From contig NZ_JAFMTR010000040.1 in NCBI RefSeq assembly GCF_018682675.1, positions 1 to 32,024 of the forward strand: a stretch of DNA of 32,024 nt, given 5' to 3'. Below, piece by piece: positions 16,150-24,123 of the stretch (position 1 is its first letter; every line of letters starts with the position of its first letter). The stretch is from Sphingopyxis soli (GTDB lineage Bacteria; Pseudomonadota; Alphaproteobacteria; Sphingomonadales; Sphingomonadaceae). A program made the translations under genes and the position numbers. The notes beneath the pieces are model-generated. The model saw only the letters and a list, made by a program, of their open reading frames with translations, ran no database searches and was not told the DNA's origin.

Positions 16150-16152
16150 GTA

Positions 16153-16336
16153 AATCCTCCCTGTGGCGAAGCCATGGGGAGGGGGGCGCTGCGAAGCAGT
16201 GGTGTAGGGGCCGCAACGGTGCGCCGTCGCCCTCCGTCAGCCCTGCGCCGAAGGCGCAGTTTATCCTGAGCGACTGCCGCAGGCAGGCAGTCGAAGGGGG
16301 CTGCCACCTCCCCATCGCTTCGCGACAGGGAGGATT
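16153..16336. repeat. 184 bp interspersed element with 30 bp terminal inverted repeats
   Basis: The outer arms (16153-16182 and 16307-16336) are inverted copies of 30 bases with two mismatches that compensate each other in a hairpin (TGGCGAAGCC against TCGCGAAGCG). Each arm is itself partly palindromic. Inside are shorter palindromes: GCGCTGCGAAGCAG near 16187-16200, and a nested block ATCCTGAGCGACTGCCG...CAGTCGAAGG near 16263-16297 that looks like a second repeat family. There is no open frame of note. It fills the gap between two convergent genes and could also act as a transcription stop. Confidence 0.8.
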
Positions 16337-16342
16337 GTCAAA

Positions 16343-16921
16343 TCAGCCCAAGTTGGCGTTCACCATCGCGTACAGCATCGGGATCGACAGCAGGGTGTTG
16401 GTCCGCGAAAAGATCATTGCGGTCTTGGCCGAGGCGGCCTTGGTCGCATCGTCCGCCTCGACGATGCCGAGCGCCTTCTTCTGGTTCGGCCAGATCACGA
16501 ACCAGACGTTGAACGCCATGATCAGGCCCAGCCACATGCCCGCGCCGATCAGCTTGTACGGATCCTGGAAGCTCAGCGCCGGGATTGCATATTTGGCGTG
16601 GAAAGCGATGGCGAGGCCCAGCAGCACCGTGATCAGCGCCGCCCAGCGGAACCAGAAGAGCGCGGCGGGGGCGATATGCTTGCCCACCGCGGGTTTCAGT
16701 TCGGCCGGGATTTTCGGCATCGTCGGGATCTGGACGAAGTTGAAATAATAGAGCAGCCCGATCCAGAGAATGCCGAAGAAGGTGTGCAGCCAGCGCAGGA
16801 TCGCGTTGCCCGCGGCGATCCCGTCCGCGAAATTCTGGCCGTTGAGACCGAGCATCAGGATGATCGCAAGTACGAGGCCCGCGCCCAGCACGGCGTGTAG
16901 ATTACCGAAAAATTTGTCCAT
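16343..16921 (-). CDS. Small multi-spanning membrane protein, PuuD/urate-oxidase-N-terminal-like
   Basis: A 192-residue integral membrane protein with about five hydrophobic segments: VLGAGLVLAIILMLG, FFGILWIGLLYYFNF, FRWAALITVLLGLAIA, LIGAGMWLGLIMAFNV and a last one near the C-terminus. The segment LRWLHTFFGILWIGLLYYF resembles the membrane domain of PuuD-type urate hydroxylases, which carry heme-binding histidines and a C-terminal cytochrome c domain. Here the protein is only about half that length and has no CXXCH. Urate oxidation is therefore doubtful, and a heme-binding or other redox membrane role is a guess. The start ATG at 16921 has GGAGGGGG 7 bases upstream. It follows yciB by 77 bases on the same strand and is the last gene of that run. 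Confidence 0.7.
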   Translation of the reverse strand: MDKFFGNLHAVLGAGLVLAIILMLGLNGQNFADGIAAGNAILRWLHTFFGILWIGLLYYFNFVQIPTMPKIPAELKPAVGKHIAPAALFWFRWAALITVLLGLAIAFHAKYAIPALSFQDPYKLIGAGMWLGLIMAFNVWFVIWPNQKKALGIVEADDATKAASAKTAMIFSRTNTLLSIPMLYAMVNANLG

Positions 16922-16998
16922 GATAGTCCCCCTCCATCCGTTTCGCCTCCGCGCGACCCGGAAGCGTGAAGGGGATATGCCAGCGAGTGGCGGCGGGC

Positions 16999-17676
16999 TC
17001 AAGCTTGCTTGTCGGCGCTCTCGGGAACCGCAAGGCCGTGCTTCAGCATCACCGGCACCTGCGTCAGCGTGAACAGGAAGGAAAGGGCGGTGACACCCCA
17101 GACCTTGATTGTCAGCCACAGGTCGAAGCTCATCTGTTTCGCCTGGATGAGCTCGTACATCACATGGTTGGCGACGCCGAGCGCGGCGAAGAACAGGCCC
17201 CAGTTGCGCGACAGCAGCAGCCAGCCGCCTTCGGTCACCCCCTCGAGCGCCGATTGCAGCAGATATTTGAGCATCGGCTTCTTGAGGAGCCAGCCGCCGA
17301 GCAACAGCGCCGCGAAGGCGGCGTAGATGATCGTCGGCTTCATCACGATGAAGCGCTCGTCGTGGAACCAGATGGTCAGCGCGCCGAAGCCGAGCACGAG
17401 GATGCTCGACATCCACAGCATCGGCGAAATGCGCCCGAGCTTCCACTTCGAAACGATCATCGCGACGATGATCGCCACCATGAAGGCGACGGTGCCCTTG
17501 ATCGCGCCGGTGGTCGCCGCGAAGGCGCCGGTGCCGCCGGAGGAGAATTTATAGGTCAGGAAGAAGACGAGCAGCGGCCCGAAATCGATCGCGAAGTTGA
17601 GCCAGCCATGTTTGGCGGGCGGCGGCGCGGGGACCGGCTCGGGGCCGCCCGGAAGCTGGTCTATCTGTTCGCTCAT
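16999..17676 (-). CDS. yciB: Septation protein YciB/IspZ family membrane protein
   Basis: Inner membrane protein of 225 residues with about six membrane segments. The start of the core, NFAIDFGPLLVFFLTY, the middle motif KPTIIYAAFAALLLGG, and the late motif VWGVTALSFLFTLTQVP are characteristic of the YciB (intracellular septation protein A) family, which influences envelope synthesis and division. A proline-rich cytoplasmic stretch (residues 8-21) precedes the first segment. The start ATG overlaps the ftsY stop by ATGA, so translation is probably coupled to ftsY. Neighbouring yciB and ftsY share a membrane theme. Confidence 0.92.
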   Translation of the reverse strand: MSEQIDQLPGGPEPVPAPPPAKHGWLNFAIDFGPLLVFFLTYKFSSGGTGAFAATTGAIKGTVAFMVAIIVAMIVSKWKLGRISPMLWMSSILVLGFGALTIWFHDERFIVMKPTIIYAAFAALLLGGWLLKKPMLKYLLQSALEGVTEGGWLLLSRNWGLFFAALGVANHVMYELIQAKQMSFDLWLTIKVWGVTALSFLFTLTQVPVMLKHGLAVPESADKQA

Positions 17677-18599
17677 CTTATGTTTCCGGCAATGATGCCC
17701 GCGATCTCGTCGGCGTCGAAGGGGCGCAGATCGTCGATCGTCTCGCCGATGCCGATGGCGTGGATGGGAAGGCCGTGGCGCTCGGCCGCGGCGACAAGAA
17801 CGCCGCCGCGCGCGGTGCCGTCGAGCTTGGTCATCACGAGTCCGGTGACCCCCGCAACCTCGCGGAACACGTCGATCTGCGACAGGGCATTCTGCCCGGT
17901 CGTCGCGTCGAGGACGAGCACGACGTCGTGCGGCGCGGCGGGGTTCAGACGGCCGAGGACGCGCTTGATCTTGGCCAGCTCGTCCATCAGTTCGCGCTTG
18001 TTCTGCAGGCGGCCGGCGGTGTCGACGATCAGCACGTCGATGCCGGTCGCGGTCGCCTGCTTCACGGCGTCGAAGACGATCCCCGCGGCGTCGCCGCCCT
18101 CGGGCCCGGCCATGATCGGAATGCCGAGCCGTTCGGCCCAGACCTTCAATTGACCGATTGCGGCGGCGCGGAAGGTGTCGCCCGCGACGAGCATCACGCC
18201 ATAATCCTGTTCCTGGAACAGGTGCGCGAGCTTGGCGATGGTGGTGGTCTTCCCCGATCCGTTGACGCCGATCACCAATATGACCTGCGGGCGGGGGAAG
18301 GCGTCGATATCGAGCGGTTCGGCGACGGGGCGCAGCACTGCGGCGATTTCCTCCGCCACCACCTTGCGCAGTTCGTCGGTGCCGTTCGCGGCCACGTCGC
18401 GGCGCTCGGACAGGCGATCGCGGATGCGCGCGGCCATGTTCGGGCCAAGATCGGCGGTGATCAGCGCATCCTCGATCCGGTCGAGATCGTCGTCGTCGAG
18501 CCGCGATTTGCCGGTGAGCCCCGACAGATTCTCGCCAAGCCGCTCCGACGTGCGCTTGAGACCGCCGAGCAGGCGTTCGCTCCAGCTGAGGCCGCTCAT
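17673..18599 (-). CDS. ftsY: Signal recognition particle receptor FtsY
   Basis: GTPase of 308 residues at the inner membrane that docks ribosome-bound SRP. The four-helix N domain (residues about 5-95) precedes the G domain with P-loop GVNGSGKTT (111-119), DTFRAAA (141-147), DTAGR, and TKLDG. It lacks the long acidic A domain of E. coli FtsY and keeps only a short N-terminal helix (MSGLSWSERLLGGLKRT), as in most alphaproteobacteria. The start ATG at 18599 overlaps the mtaB stop by ATGA. Its partner Ffh is encoded about 4 kb away on the other strand. Confidence 0.97.
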   Translation of the reverse strand: MSGLSWSERLLGGLKRTSERLGENLSGLTGKSRLDDDDLDRIEDALITADLGPNMAARIRDRLSERRDVAANGTDELRKVVAEEIAAVLRPVAEPLDIDAFPRPQVILVIGVNGSGKTTTIAKLAHLFQEQDYGVMLVAGDTFRAAAIGQLKVWAERLGIPIMAGPEGGDAAGIVFDAVKQATATGIDVLIVDTAGRLQNKRELMDELAKIKRVLGRLNPAAPHDVVLVLDATTGQNALSQIDVFREVAGVTGLVMTKLDGTARGGVLVAAAERHGLPIHAIGIGETIDDLRPFDADEIAGIIAGNIR

Positions 18600-19891
18600 G
18601 CCGCGAGCATCCTGTCGCCGTCGCGCGCGGTCAGGCGGACCGGAACGATGCTGCCGGGCTCGGCGGGCGTCGTCAGCGTCAGCGGCGCGAAATTTTCGGC
18701 ATGGCCGGTCAGCCCGTCGCGCTCGACGAGCATCGACGCGGTGCGGCCGACCTGTGCGTCGAGCCAGGCGGTGCGGCGGCGGGCATTGGCGTCGCGAAGC
18801 CTGGCCGCGCGTTCGCGGGCGATGGCGCGGCCGACTTGCGGCATCCGCGCCGCGGGGGTGCCGGCGCGCGGGCTGTACGGAAAGATATGGCCGAAGACGA
18901 TGTCGCAATCGTCGATCAGGGCCATCGAATTGGCGAACATCTTTTCATCCTCGGTGGGAAAGCCGGCGATCAGGTCGGCGCCGATCGCGATGTCGGGGCG
19001 GGCGGCCCTGAGCCGTTCGGTCAGGCGCACGGCGTCGGCGCGGCGGTGGCGGCGCTTCATGCGGGTCAGCACCATGTCGTCGCCCGCCTGCAGCGACAGA
19101 TGGACGTGCGGCATGATGCGCGCCTCCTGCGTGAGCAGCGCAAACAGCGCGTCGTCGATGCGGTCCGGGTCGAGCGACGAGAGGCGCAGGCGCTCGACGG
19201 GAAGCGTCAGCAAGGCTTCGACCAGCGCCGCGAGGCTGGTGCCGCTGTCGTCGCCATAGCTTGCAAGATCGACCCCGGTCAGGATGATCTCGCGCTGACC
19301 GCGATCGAGGGCGGTGCGCGCGGCTTCGATGACGGCCTCGGCCGTCGCGGAGCGGGCGGTGCCGCGCGCGAGCACGGTCGCGCAGAAGGTGCAGCTGTGC
19401 GAGCACCCCGTCTGGACGCCGAGGAAAGCGCGCGCGTGGTCGGCGCCGGAGAGGGCGGGTTGGTACGGTGCGGGTTTATCAAAAGTCATGTTCCCCCGCG
19501 AAGGCGGGGGTCCATCTCCCGCCGGTGCTATTTCGCGCCTCCCGGTGATGGGTCCCCGCCTTCGCGGGGACACGGTGGATTGATAACTCTCGGTCAGCCC
19601 CTTCGCATCGTTGCTCACCACCCGCGCGCCCATCGCGGCAAACGCATCGCGCTCCAGCTCCGCCGCGCATCCCGTCACCACGACCTCGGCCCCCGGCCGG
19701 TCGCGCAGCGCGCGCCGCACCGCCTGCCGCGCCTGCCGCACCGCTTCGTCGGTCACGGCGCAGCTATTGAGGACGATCGTGTCGCGCACACCCGCCGCCT
19801 TGGCTGCGGCGCGTATCGCCTCGCCCTCGGCGATGTTGAGCCGGCAACCGAAATTGACGACCTCGACGCGGTCGGCGAGCGTAACCGTCAT
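18596..19891 (-). CDS. mtaB: tRNA ct6A37/t6A37 methylthiotransferase MtaB with repeat-derived insert
   Basis: Radical SAM enzyme that adds a methylthio group to threonylcarbamoyl-adenosine at tRNA position 37. It has 431 residues. The N-terminal MTTase domain carries Cys16 (NFGCRLN), Cys44 (LNSCAVT) and Cys75 (VTGCAAE) for the auxiliary cluster. The radical SAM motif is CSHSCTFC, with cysteines 163, 167 and 170. A C-terminal TRAM-like stretch ends the protein. Residues about 105-135, in the linker between the two domains, are encoded by a palindromic DNA repeat and have no resemblance to the family; the frame stays open through it and all six catalytic cysteines are kept. The start overlaps the dapF stop and the stop overlaps the ftsY start, both by ATGA. 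Confidence 0.93.
   Translation of the reverse strand: MTVTLADRVEVVNFGCRLNIAEGEAIRAAAKAAGVRDTIVLNSCAVTDEAVRQARQAVRRALRDRPGAEVVVTGCAAELERDAFAAMGARVVSNDAKGLTESYQSTVSPRRRGPITGRREIAPAGDGPPPSRGNMTFDKPAPYQPALSGADHARAFLGVQTGCSHSCTFCATVLARGTARSATAEAVIEAARTALDRGQREIILTGVDLASYGDDSGTSLAALVEALLTLPVERLRLSSLDPDRIDDALFALLTQEARIMPHVHLSLQAGDDMVLTRMKRRHRRADAVRLTERLRAARPDIAIGADLIAGFPTEDEKMFANSMALIDDCDIVFGHIFPYSPRAGTPAARMPQVGRAIARERAARLRDANARRRTAWLDAQVGRTASMLVERDGLTGHAENFAPLTLTTPAEPGSIVPVRLTARDGDRMLAA
19487..19575. repeat. Palindromic interspersed repeat inserted in frame in mtaB
   Basis: Two hairpin units face each other: CCCCCGC-GAAG-GCGGGGG (19493-19499 with 19504-19510) and TCCCCGC-CTTC-GCGGGGA (19553-19559 with 19564-19570). 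The outer blocks around them, GTTCCCCCGCGAAGG and the reverse complement of the other end, GTGTCCCCGCGAAGG, are nearly the same, so the whole is an inverted repeat of close to 90 bases. Repeats of this GCGAAGGCGGG type are common between sphingomonad genes; here one lies inside a coding sequence. Confidence 0.8.
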
Positions 19892-20694
19892 CCGAAGCGC
19901 GTCCAGTCGGTCTCGCCGTCATAGACGCGCGTCGCGGCGCCGCTCATCACGATCGGCTCGCCGGGCGCCCAACGGATGATCAGGTCGCCGCCGGGCAGCG
20001 ACACGGTGACTGGCGATTTGACCAGCCCGGCGCGGATCGCGGCCACCGCGGTCGCGCACGCCCCGGTGCCGCACGCCTGCGTCAGGCCCACGCCGCGCTC
20101 CCAGACGCGGAGCTGGAGCTGGTTCTCGCCGTCGAGGCTCGCGACATTGACGTTGACGCGCTCGGGGAACAGCGGATCGGTCTCGATCCGCGGGCCGAGT
20201 TCGTCGAGCGCGATCGCATCGGCCTCGGGCACAAAGAAAATGATGTGCGGATTGCCCACATTGACCGCGGCGCCATGTTCCAGCTCGTCCCACGCGACGG
20301 GCATGTCGCGCGTGTCCATCGGCATCGCGAGCGGGATATGCTCCCAGTCGAACACCGGTTCGCCTAGCACCACCTCGGCACCGCCATCGGCGGGGGTGAC
20401 GCGCAGCATCCCGCCCAGCGTCTCGATCACCGAAGGTTCGCCAAGAAGCGTGGCGACACAGCGCGTCGCATTGCCGCACGCCTCGACCTCGCTGCCGTCG
20501 GCATTGAAGATGCGCATCTTCACATCGGCGCTTGTGGAGGGTTCGAGCAGGATGAGCTGATCGCACCCGATGCCGAAACTGCGGTCGGCGATCGCATGCG
20601 CGCGCGCCGGGGTCATCTCGACGGGACGCTCGCGCGCGTCGATGACGACGAAATCGTTGCCCAGCCCGTGCATCTTGGTGAAGCGGTCAGCCAT
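19888..20694 (-). CDS. dapF: Diaminopimelate epimerase
   Basis: Converts LL- to meso-diaminopimelate for lysine and peptidoglycan synthesis. It has 268 residues. The two catalytic cysteines are Cys73 (EACGNATRC) and Cys208 (QACGTGAC). The N-terminal KMHGLGNDFVVID and the middle VNVGNPHIIFF are family motifs. The start ATG at 20694 has only a weak upstream purine run. Its stop overlaps the mtaB start by ATGA, the usual sphingomonad arrangement of dapF with mtaB and ftsY. It begins 50 bases after the GGDEF/EAL gene on the same strand, so read-through from that gene is possible. Asd, in the same pathway, lies at 29456-30481. Confidence 0.97.
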   Translation of the reverse strand: MADRFTKMHGLGNDFVVIDARERPVEMTPARAHAIADRSFGIGCDQLILLEPSTSADVKMRIFNADGSEVEACGNATRCVATLLGEPSVIETLGGMLRVTPADGGAEVVLGEPVFDWEHIPLAMPMDTRDMPVAWDELEHGAAVNVGNPHIIFFVPEADAIALDELGPRIETDPLFPERVNVNVASLDGENQLQLRVWERGVGLTQACGTGACATAVAAIRAGLVKSPVTVSLPGGDLIIRWAPGEPIVMSGAATRVYDGETDWTRFG

Positions 20695-20744
20695 AGCCGC
20701 GCATGTAAGGGCGCGGGGCCGGGAAGTCTAGCGACCTGGGTGCG

Positions 20745-22376
20745 TCAGGCGGTCTTGCGGAGCTGCTCTTCATCGCCGACGGGCGGCGGCGTCTGCGGCC
20801 GGGCGCTCTCGCGCAGCAGGCCGCGGTCGGCGAGCAGGCGCGCCGTGTCCGCGGCGGATGCCGCGCGGCCATAGTACCAGCCCTGGCCCTTCGAACAGCC
20901 GAGCCGGGTGAGTTCGATCGCGGTCGCTTCGTCTTCGACACCCTCGGCGGTGATCGGCATCGCGAGGCTTTCGCCGAGGCGGACGATCGCGACGACGATC
21001 GCCTGCGCGTCGGGGCTGCCGCGCATCGCGGCGATGAAGCTGCGGTCGATCTTGATCCGGTCGAACGGCAGCGCGCGCAAATGCGACAGCGAGCTGTAGC
21101 CGGTGCCGAAATCGTCGAGGCTGAGCGAGACGCCCTGATTCTTGAGGCTGGTGACGATCGAGCGGACGAGCGGGAGGTTTTCGAACAGCGAGCTTTCGGT
21201 AATCTCGACCTCGAGCTGGTTCGCGGGGAAGCCCGTCTCGACGAGCAGCTTGGTAAGCTTCTGGCTGAACCAGGGGTCTTTCAGCTGCTGCGGCGAAATG
21301 TTGACCGCGAGCACGATCGACGGATCCCAGCCCTTGGCGATCTCCATCGCGTCGCGGACGACGCGCAGCGACAATTCGCCGATCAATCCGCTTTCCTCGG
21401 CGACCGGGATGAAGCGTTCGGGCGGGATCAGGCCATATTCGGGCGATTCCCAGCGCATGAGCATCTCGAAGCCGAGCAGGCGGCCGCTGGCGATGTCGAC
21501 CTGCGGCTCGAAATAGGGAATGAACTCGCCGCGCGGCATCCCGTCGCGGATGCCGGTTTCGATCTGGTTGCGGATCTGCACCGCCATTTCCATGCCCGCC
21601 TGGAACCAGCAGTGGCGGTTCCGCCCCTCGTCCTTGCAGTGATACATGGCGATGTCGGCCTGGCGAACCATCGTTTCCATCGTGATGCTGGCGTCGGTCG
21701 CGAGCGCGATGCCCAGCGACGCGCCGATCCGGATCTGCTGCGCATCATGCGCGACCGAATCCTCGAGCGCGGTGACCAGCGCCGCGGCCAGTGCGTCGAT
21801 CTCGGCGCGCGCGACGGGCTCGAAGGGCAGCATTGCGACGAATTCGTCGCCGCCGAGCCGCGCCTTGGTCGCGGTAGGGGGCAGGATCTGGCTGATGCGT
21901 TCTGCGGCGACCTGCAGCACGCGGTCGCCCGCCGCGTGACCGTGGATGTCGTTGACGGTCTTGAAATGGTCGAGATCGAGCAGGAACAGTGCGACGTGGC
22001 GCCTTTCGCCGGTCGCCTCGGCGATCATCCGCTGCCCCTGCGCGAGCAGCGCGCGGCGGTTGAGGAAGCCGGTGAGCGGATCGGTGTCGGCGAGGTAGCG
22101 CGCGCGCTGTTCGGCCTCGGTGCGTTCGCGGATCTCGCGGTTCAGATCCTCGTAGCGGCGCCAGCCGAAGAGGATCAGCGCGATATTCAGGATCATCGCG
22201 GCGGCAAGCACCTTGTCCGGCCCGCCGCCGAGGCCGATGATCGTCTGCACGATCGACTGCATCACGCTGCCGCCGGTGCCGACGAACAGCAGGATCGCGG
22301 CGACGACGATCCCGCCGGCAAGCATGTCGCGCCGCGCGTCCTCGCTGCGGTCGCGCGCTTTCGGTTCTGCTGTCAT
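20745..22376 (-). CDS. Membrane GGDEF-EAL protein (cyclic di-GMP turnover)
   Basis: A 543-residue protein with two membrane segments (about 19-36 and 55-71), a short linker, a GGDEF domain (about 85-255) and an EAL domain (about 270-525). The GGDEF motif is intact (175-179, in RLGGDEFVAML). The inhibitory I-site RxxD is missing: Pro166 and Ala169 stand there. In the EAL domain the signature reads EML (304-306). VNISPQQL, EITESS, DDFGTGYSS (421-429) and EGVED are all present, so phosphodiesterase activity is plausible. There is no periplasmic sensor domain, since the two segments are separated by only about 18 residues. The start at the ATG at 22376 was chosen because GGTGGGA lies 9 bases upstream; two in-frame ATGs lie 18 and 27 bases further up. 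Confidence 0.9.
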   Translation of the reverse strand: MTAEPKARDRSEDARRDMLAGGIVVAAILLFVGTGGSVMQSIVQTIIGLGGGPDKVLAAAMILNIALILFGWRRYEDLNREIRERTEAEQRARYLADTDPLTGFLNRRALLAQGQRMIAEATGERRHVALFLLDLDHFKTVNDIHGHAAGDRVLQVAAERISQILPPTATKARLGGDEFVAMLPFEPVARAEIDALAAALVTALEDSVAHDAQQIRIGASLGIALATDASITMETMVRQADIAMYHCKDEGRNRHCWFQAGMEMAVQIRNQIETGIRDGMPRGEFIPYFEPQVDIASGRLLGFEMLMRWESPEYGLIPPERFIPVAEESGLIGELSLRVVRDAMEIAKGWDPSIVLAVNISPQQLKDPWFSQKLTKLLVETGFPANQLEVEITESSLFENLPLVRSIVTSLKNQGVSLSLDDFGTGYSSLSHLRALPFDRIKIDRSFIAAMRGSPDAQAIVVAIVRLGESLAMPITAEGVEDEATAIELTRLGCSKGQGWYYGRAASAADTARLLADRGLLRESARPQTPPPVGDEEQLRKTA

Positions 22377-22622
22377 GTAACCATTCCCACCCATCGCAGC
22401 CATAGTGGCGGCGAGCGGTGAAATTTGCGTTAAGTGCGAACCGACGCCGTGCTTGCCTTTCGCGGCCGTTTTGCGTAAAGGCGCCGCGTCCGGACGCATA
22501 TTGCGGACGGGCAGATACGACATCCGCGACGGAAAACACTGTCCACGGATACCGCTGGTTGGCGAGGTTTCGCTCACCGGCGTGTTTTGCGTTGCGGTCG
22601 TCAGAAGGGACTTTTTAGGCGC
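22377..22622. other. Divergent intergenic region, EAL gene / ffh
   Basis: A 246 bp non-coding stretch that should carry promoters for both directions. I see no convincing -35/-10 pair, terminator or structured RNA in it. A TTAAC half-site on the minus strand near 22430 could be a weak CtrA half-box, but it lacks the second half. The short open frames here are not supported as genes. Confidence 0.4.
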
Positions 22623-24083
22623 ATGTTCGACAGTCTGAGCAATCGGCTTGGCGATGTTTTCGGGAAGCTCCGCGGCCGCGGCGCGCTGACCGAGGCCGAC
22701 GTGCGCGCGGCGATGCGCGAAGTGCGAATCGCCCTGCTCGAAGCCGACGTTGCGCTGCCGGTCGTCCGCAGCTTCGTCGATCAGGTTACCGAACTCGCGA
22801 TCGGCCAGAATGTCCTGCGTTCGGTCACCCCGGGGCAGCAGGTGGTCAAGATCGTCAGCGACGCGCTGACCGAAATGCTCGGCTCCGAAACCGCCGAGCT
22901 CGACCTTGCCGTTACCCCGCCCGCCGTCATCATGATGGTCGGTCTGCAGGGCTCGGGCAAGACGACGACGACCGCGAAGATCGCCAAGCGGTTGAAGGAC
23001 AAGGAGCGCAAGAAGGTGTTGATGGCGTCGCTCGACGTCAACCGCCCCGCCGCGCAGGAACAGCTCGCCGTCCTCGGCAGCCAGATCGACGTCGCGACGC
23101 TGCCGATCGTCGCCGGCCAGCAGCCGGTCGAGATCGCCCAGCGCGCACTGCAGGCGGCGAAGCTGCAGGGCTATGATGTCCTGATGCTCGACACCGCGGG
23201 CCGCCTCCACGTCGACCAGCAGCTGATGGACGAGATGCAGGCGGTGTCGCGCACGGCGAACCCGACCGAAACCCTGCTCGTCGTCGACAGCCTGACCGGT
23301 CAGGACGCGGTACAGGTCGCGCAGCGCTTCACCGATCAGGTGCCGCTGACCGGCGTCGTGCTCACCCGCATGGATGGCGACGCGCGCGGCGGCGCCGCGC
23401 TGTCGATGCGCGCGGTCACCGGCAAGCCGATCAAGTTCGCGGGCACGGGTGAAAAGCTCGACGGGCTCGAACTCTTCCAGCCCTCGCGCATCGCGGGCCG
23501 CATTCTCGGCATGGGCGACGTCGTCAGCCTCGTCGAACGCGCCGCCGAGACGATCCAGGCCGAAGAGGCCGAGGCGATGGCGAAGAAGATGGCGAAGGGG
23601 CAGTTCGACCTCGACGATCTTCGCACGCAATTGAACCAGATGCGCCGGATGGGCGGCCTCGGCGCGCTCGCCGGCATGATCCCCGGCCTCAAGAAGGCGC
23701 AGGCGGCGATGGCGGAGAGCGGCGCCAACGACAAGATGCTGATCCACTTCGACGCGATCATGGGATCGATGACGCCGAAGGAACGCGCGAAGCCCGAGAT
23801 CATCACCGCGAAGCGCAAGATCCGTATCGCGAACGGGTCGGGGACGACGGTGCAGCAGGTGAACCGGGTGCTGAAGATGCATCAGGAAATGTCCACCGCG
23901 ATGAAGAAGATCCGCAAGATGGGCGGCCTGAAAGGGCTTGGCGCGCTGTTCGGCAAGGGCGGCGGCATCCCCGGCATGGGTGGCGGCGGCATGGGCGGCG
24001 GCGGTGGCCTCGGCGGGCTGCCCGGGCTCGGCGGCGGGGCGATCCCGCCCGACCTCGCCAATCTGATCAACAAGAAGAAATGA
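22623..24083 (+). CDS. ffh: Signal recognition particle protein Ffh
   Basis: GTPase of 486 residues that binds signal sequences and 4.5S RNA and hands ribosomes to FtsY. The N domain (1-95) precedes the G domain with P-loop GLQGSGKTT (107-115), DTAGRLH, and [10 protein letters not shown]. The M domain is methionine-rich ([20 protein letters not shown]) and contains the RNA-binding stretch with [12 protein letters not shown]. The C-terminus is a glycine/methionine-rich tail ending [12 protein letters not shown]. The start ATG at 22623 matches the family N-terminus [19 protein letters not shown] precedes it at short spacing. rpsP follows 40 bases downstream, the common order. Confidence 0.98.
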   Translation: MFDSLSNRLGDVFGKLRGRGALTEADVRAAMREVRIALLEADVALPVVRSFVDQVTELAIGQNVLRSVTPGQQVVKIVSDALTEMLGSETAELDLAVTPPAVIMMVGLQGSGKTTTTAKIAKRLKDKERKKVLMASLDVNRPAAQEQLAVLGSQIDVATLPIVAGQQPVEIAQRALQAAKLQGYDVLMLDTAGRLHVDQQLMDEMQAVSRTANPTETLLVVDSLTGQDAVQVAQRFTDQVPLTGVVLTRMDGDARGGAALSMRAVTGKPIKFAGTGEKLDGLELFQPSRIAGRILGMGDVVSLVERAAETIQAEEAEAMAKKMAKGQFDLDDLRTQLNQMRRMGGLGALAGMIPGLKKAQAAMAESGANDKMLIHFDAIMGSMTPKERAKPEIITAKRKIRIANGSGTTVQQVNRVLKMHQEMSTAMKKIRKMGGLKGLGALFGKGGGIPGMGGGGMGGGGGLGGLPGLGGGAIPPDLANLINKKK

Positions 24084-24123
24084 TTTCGACCAACTCTACT
24101 ATTTGAACGTAAAGGAAAATATC

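Noticed and set aside
22377..23882. Upstream extension of the GGDEF/EAL frame antisense to ffh
   Set aside because: The extension reads as His/Arg/Asp-rich shadow of ffh. A good ribosome binding site and the membrane segment support the start at 22376.
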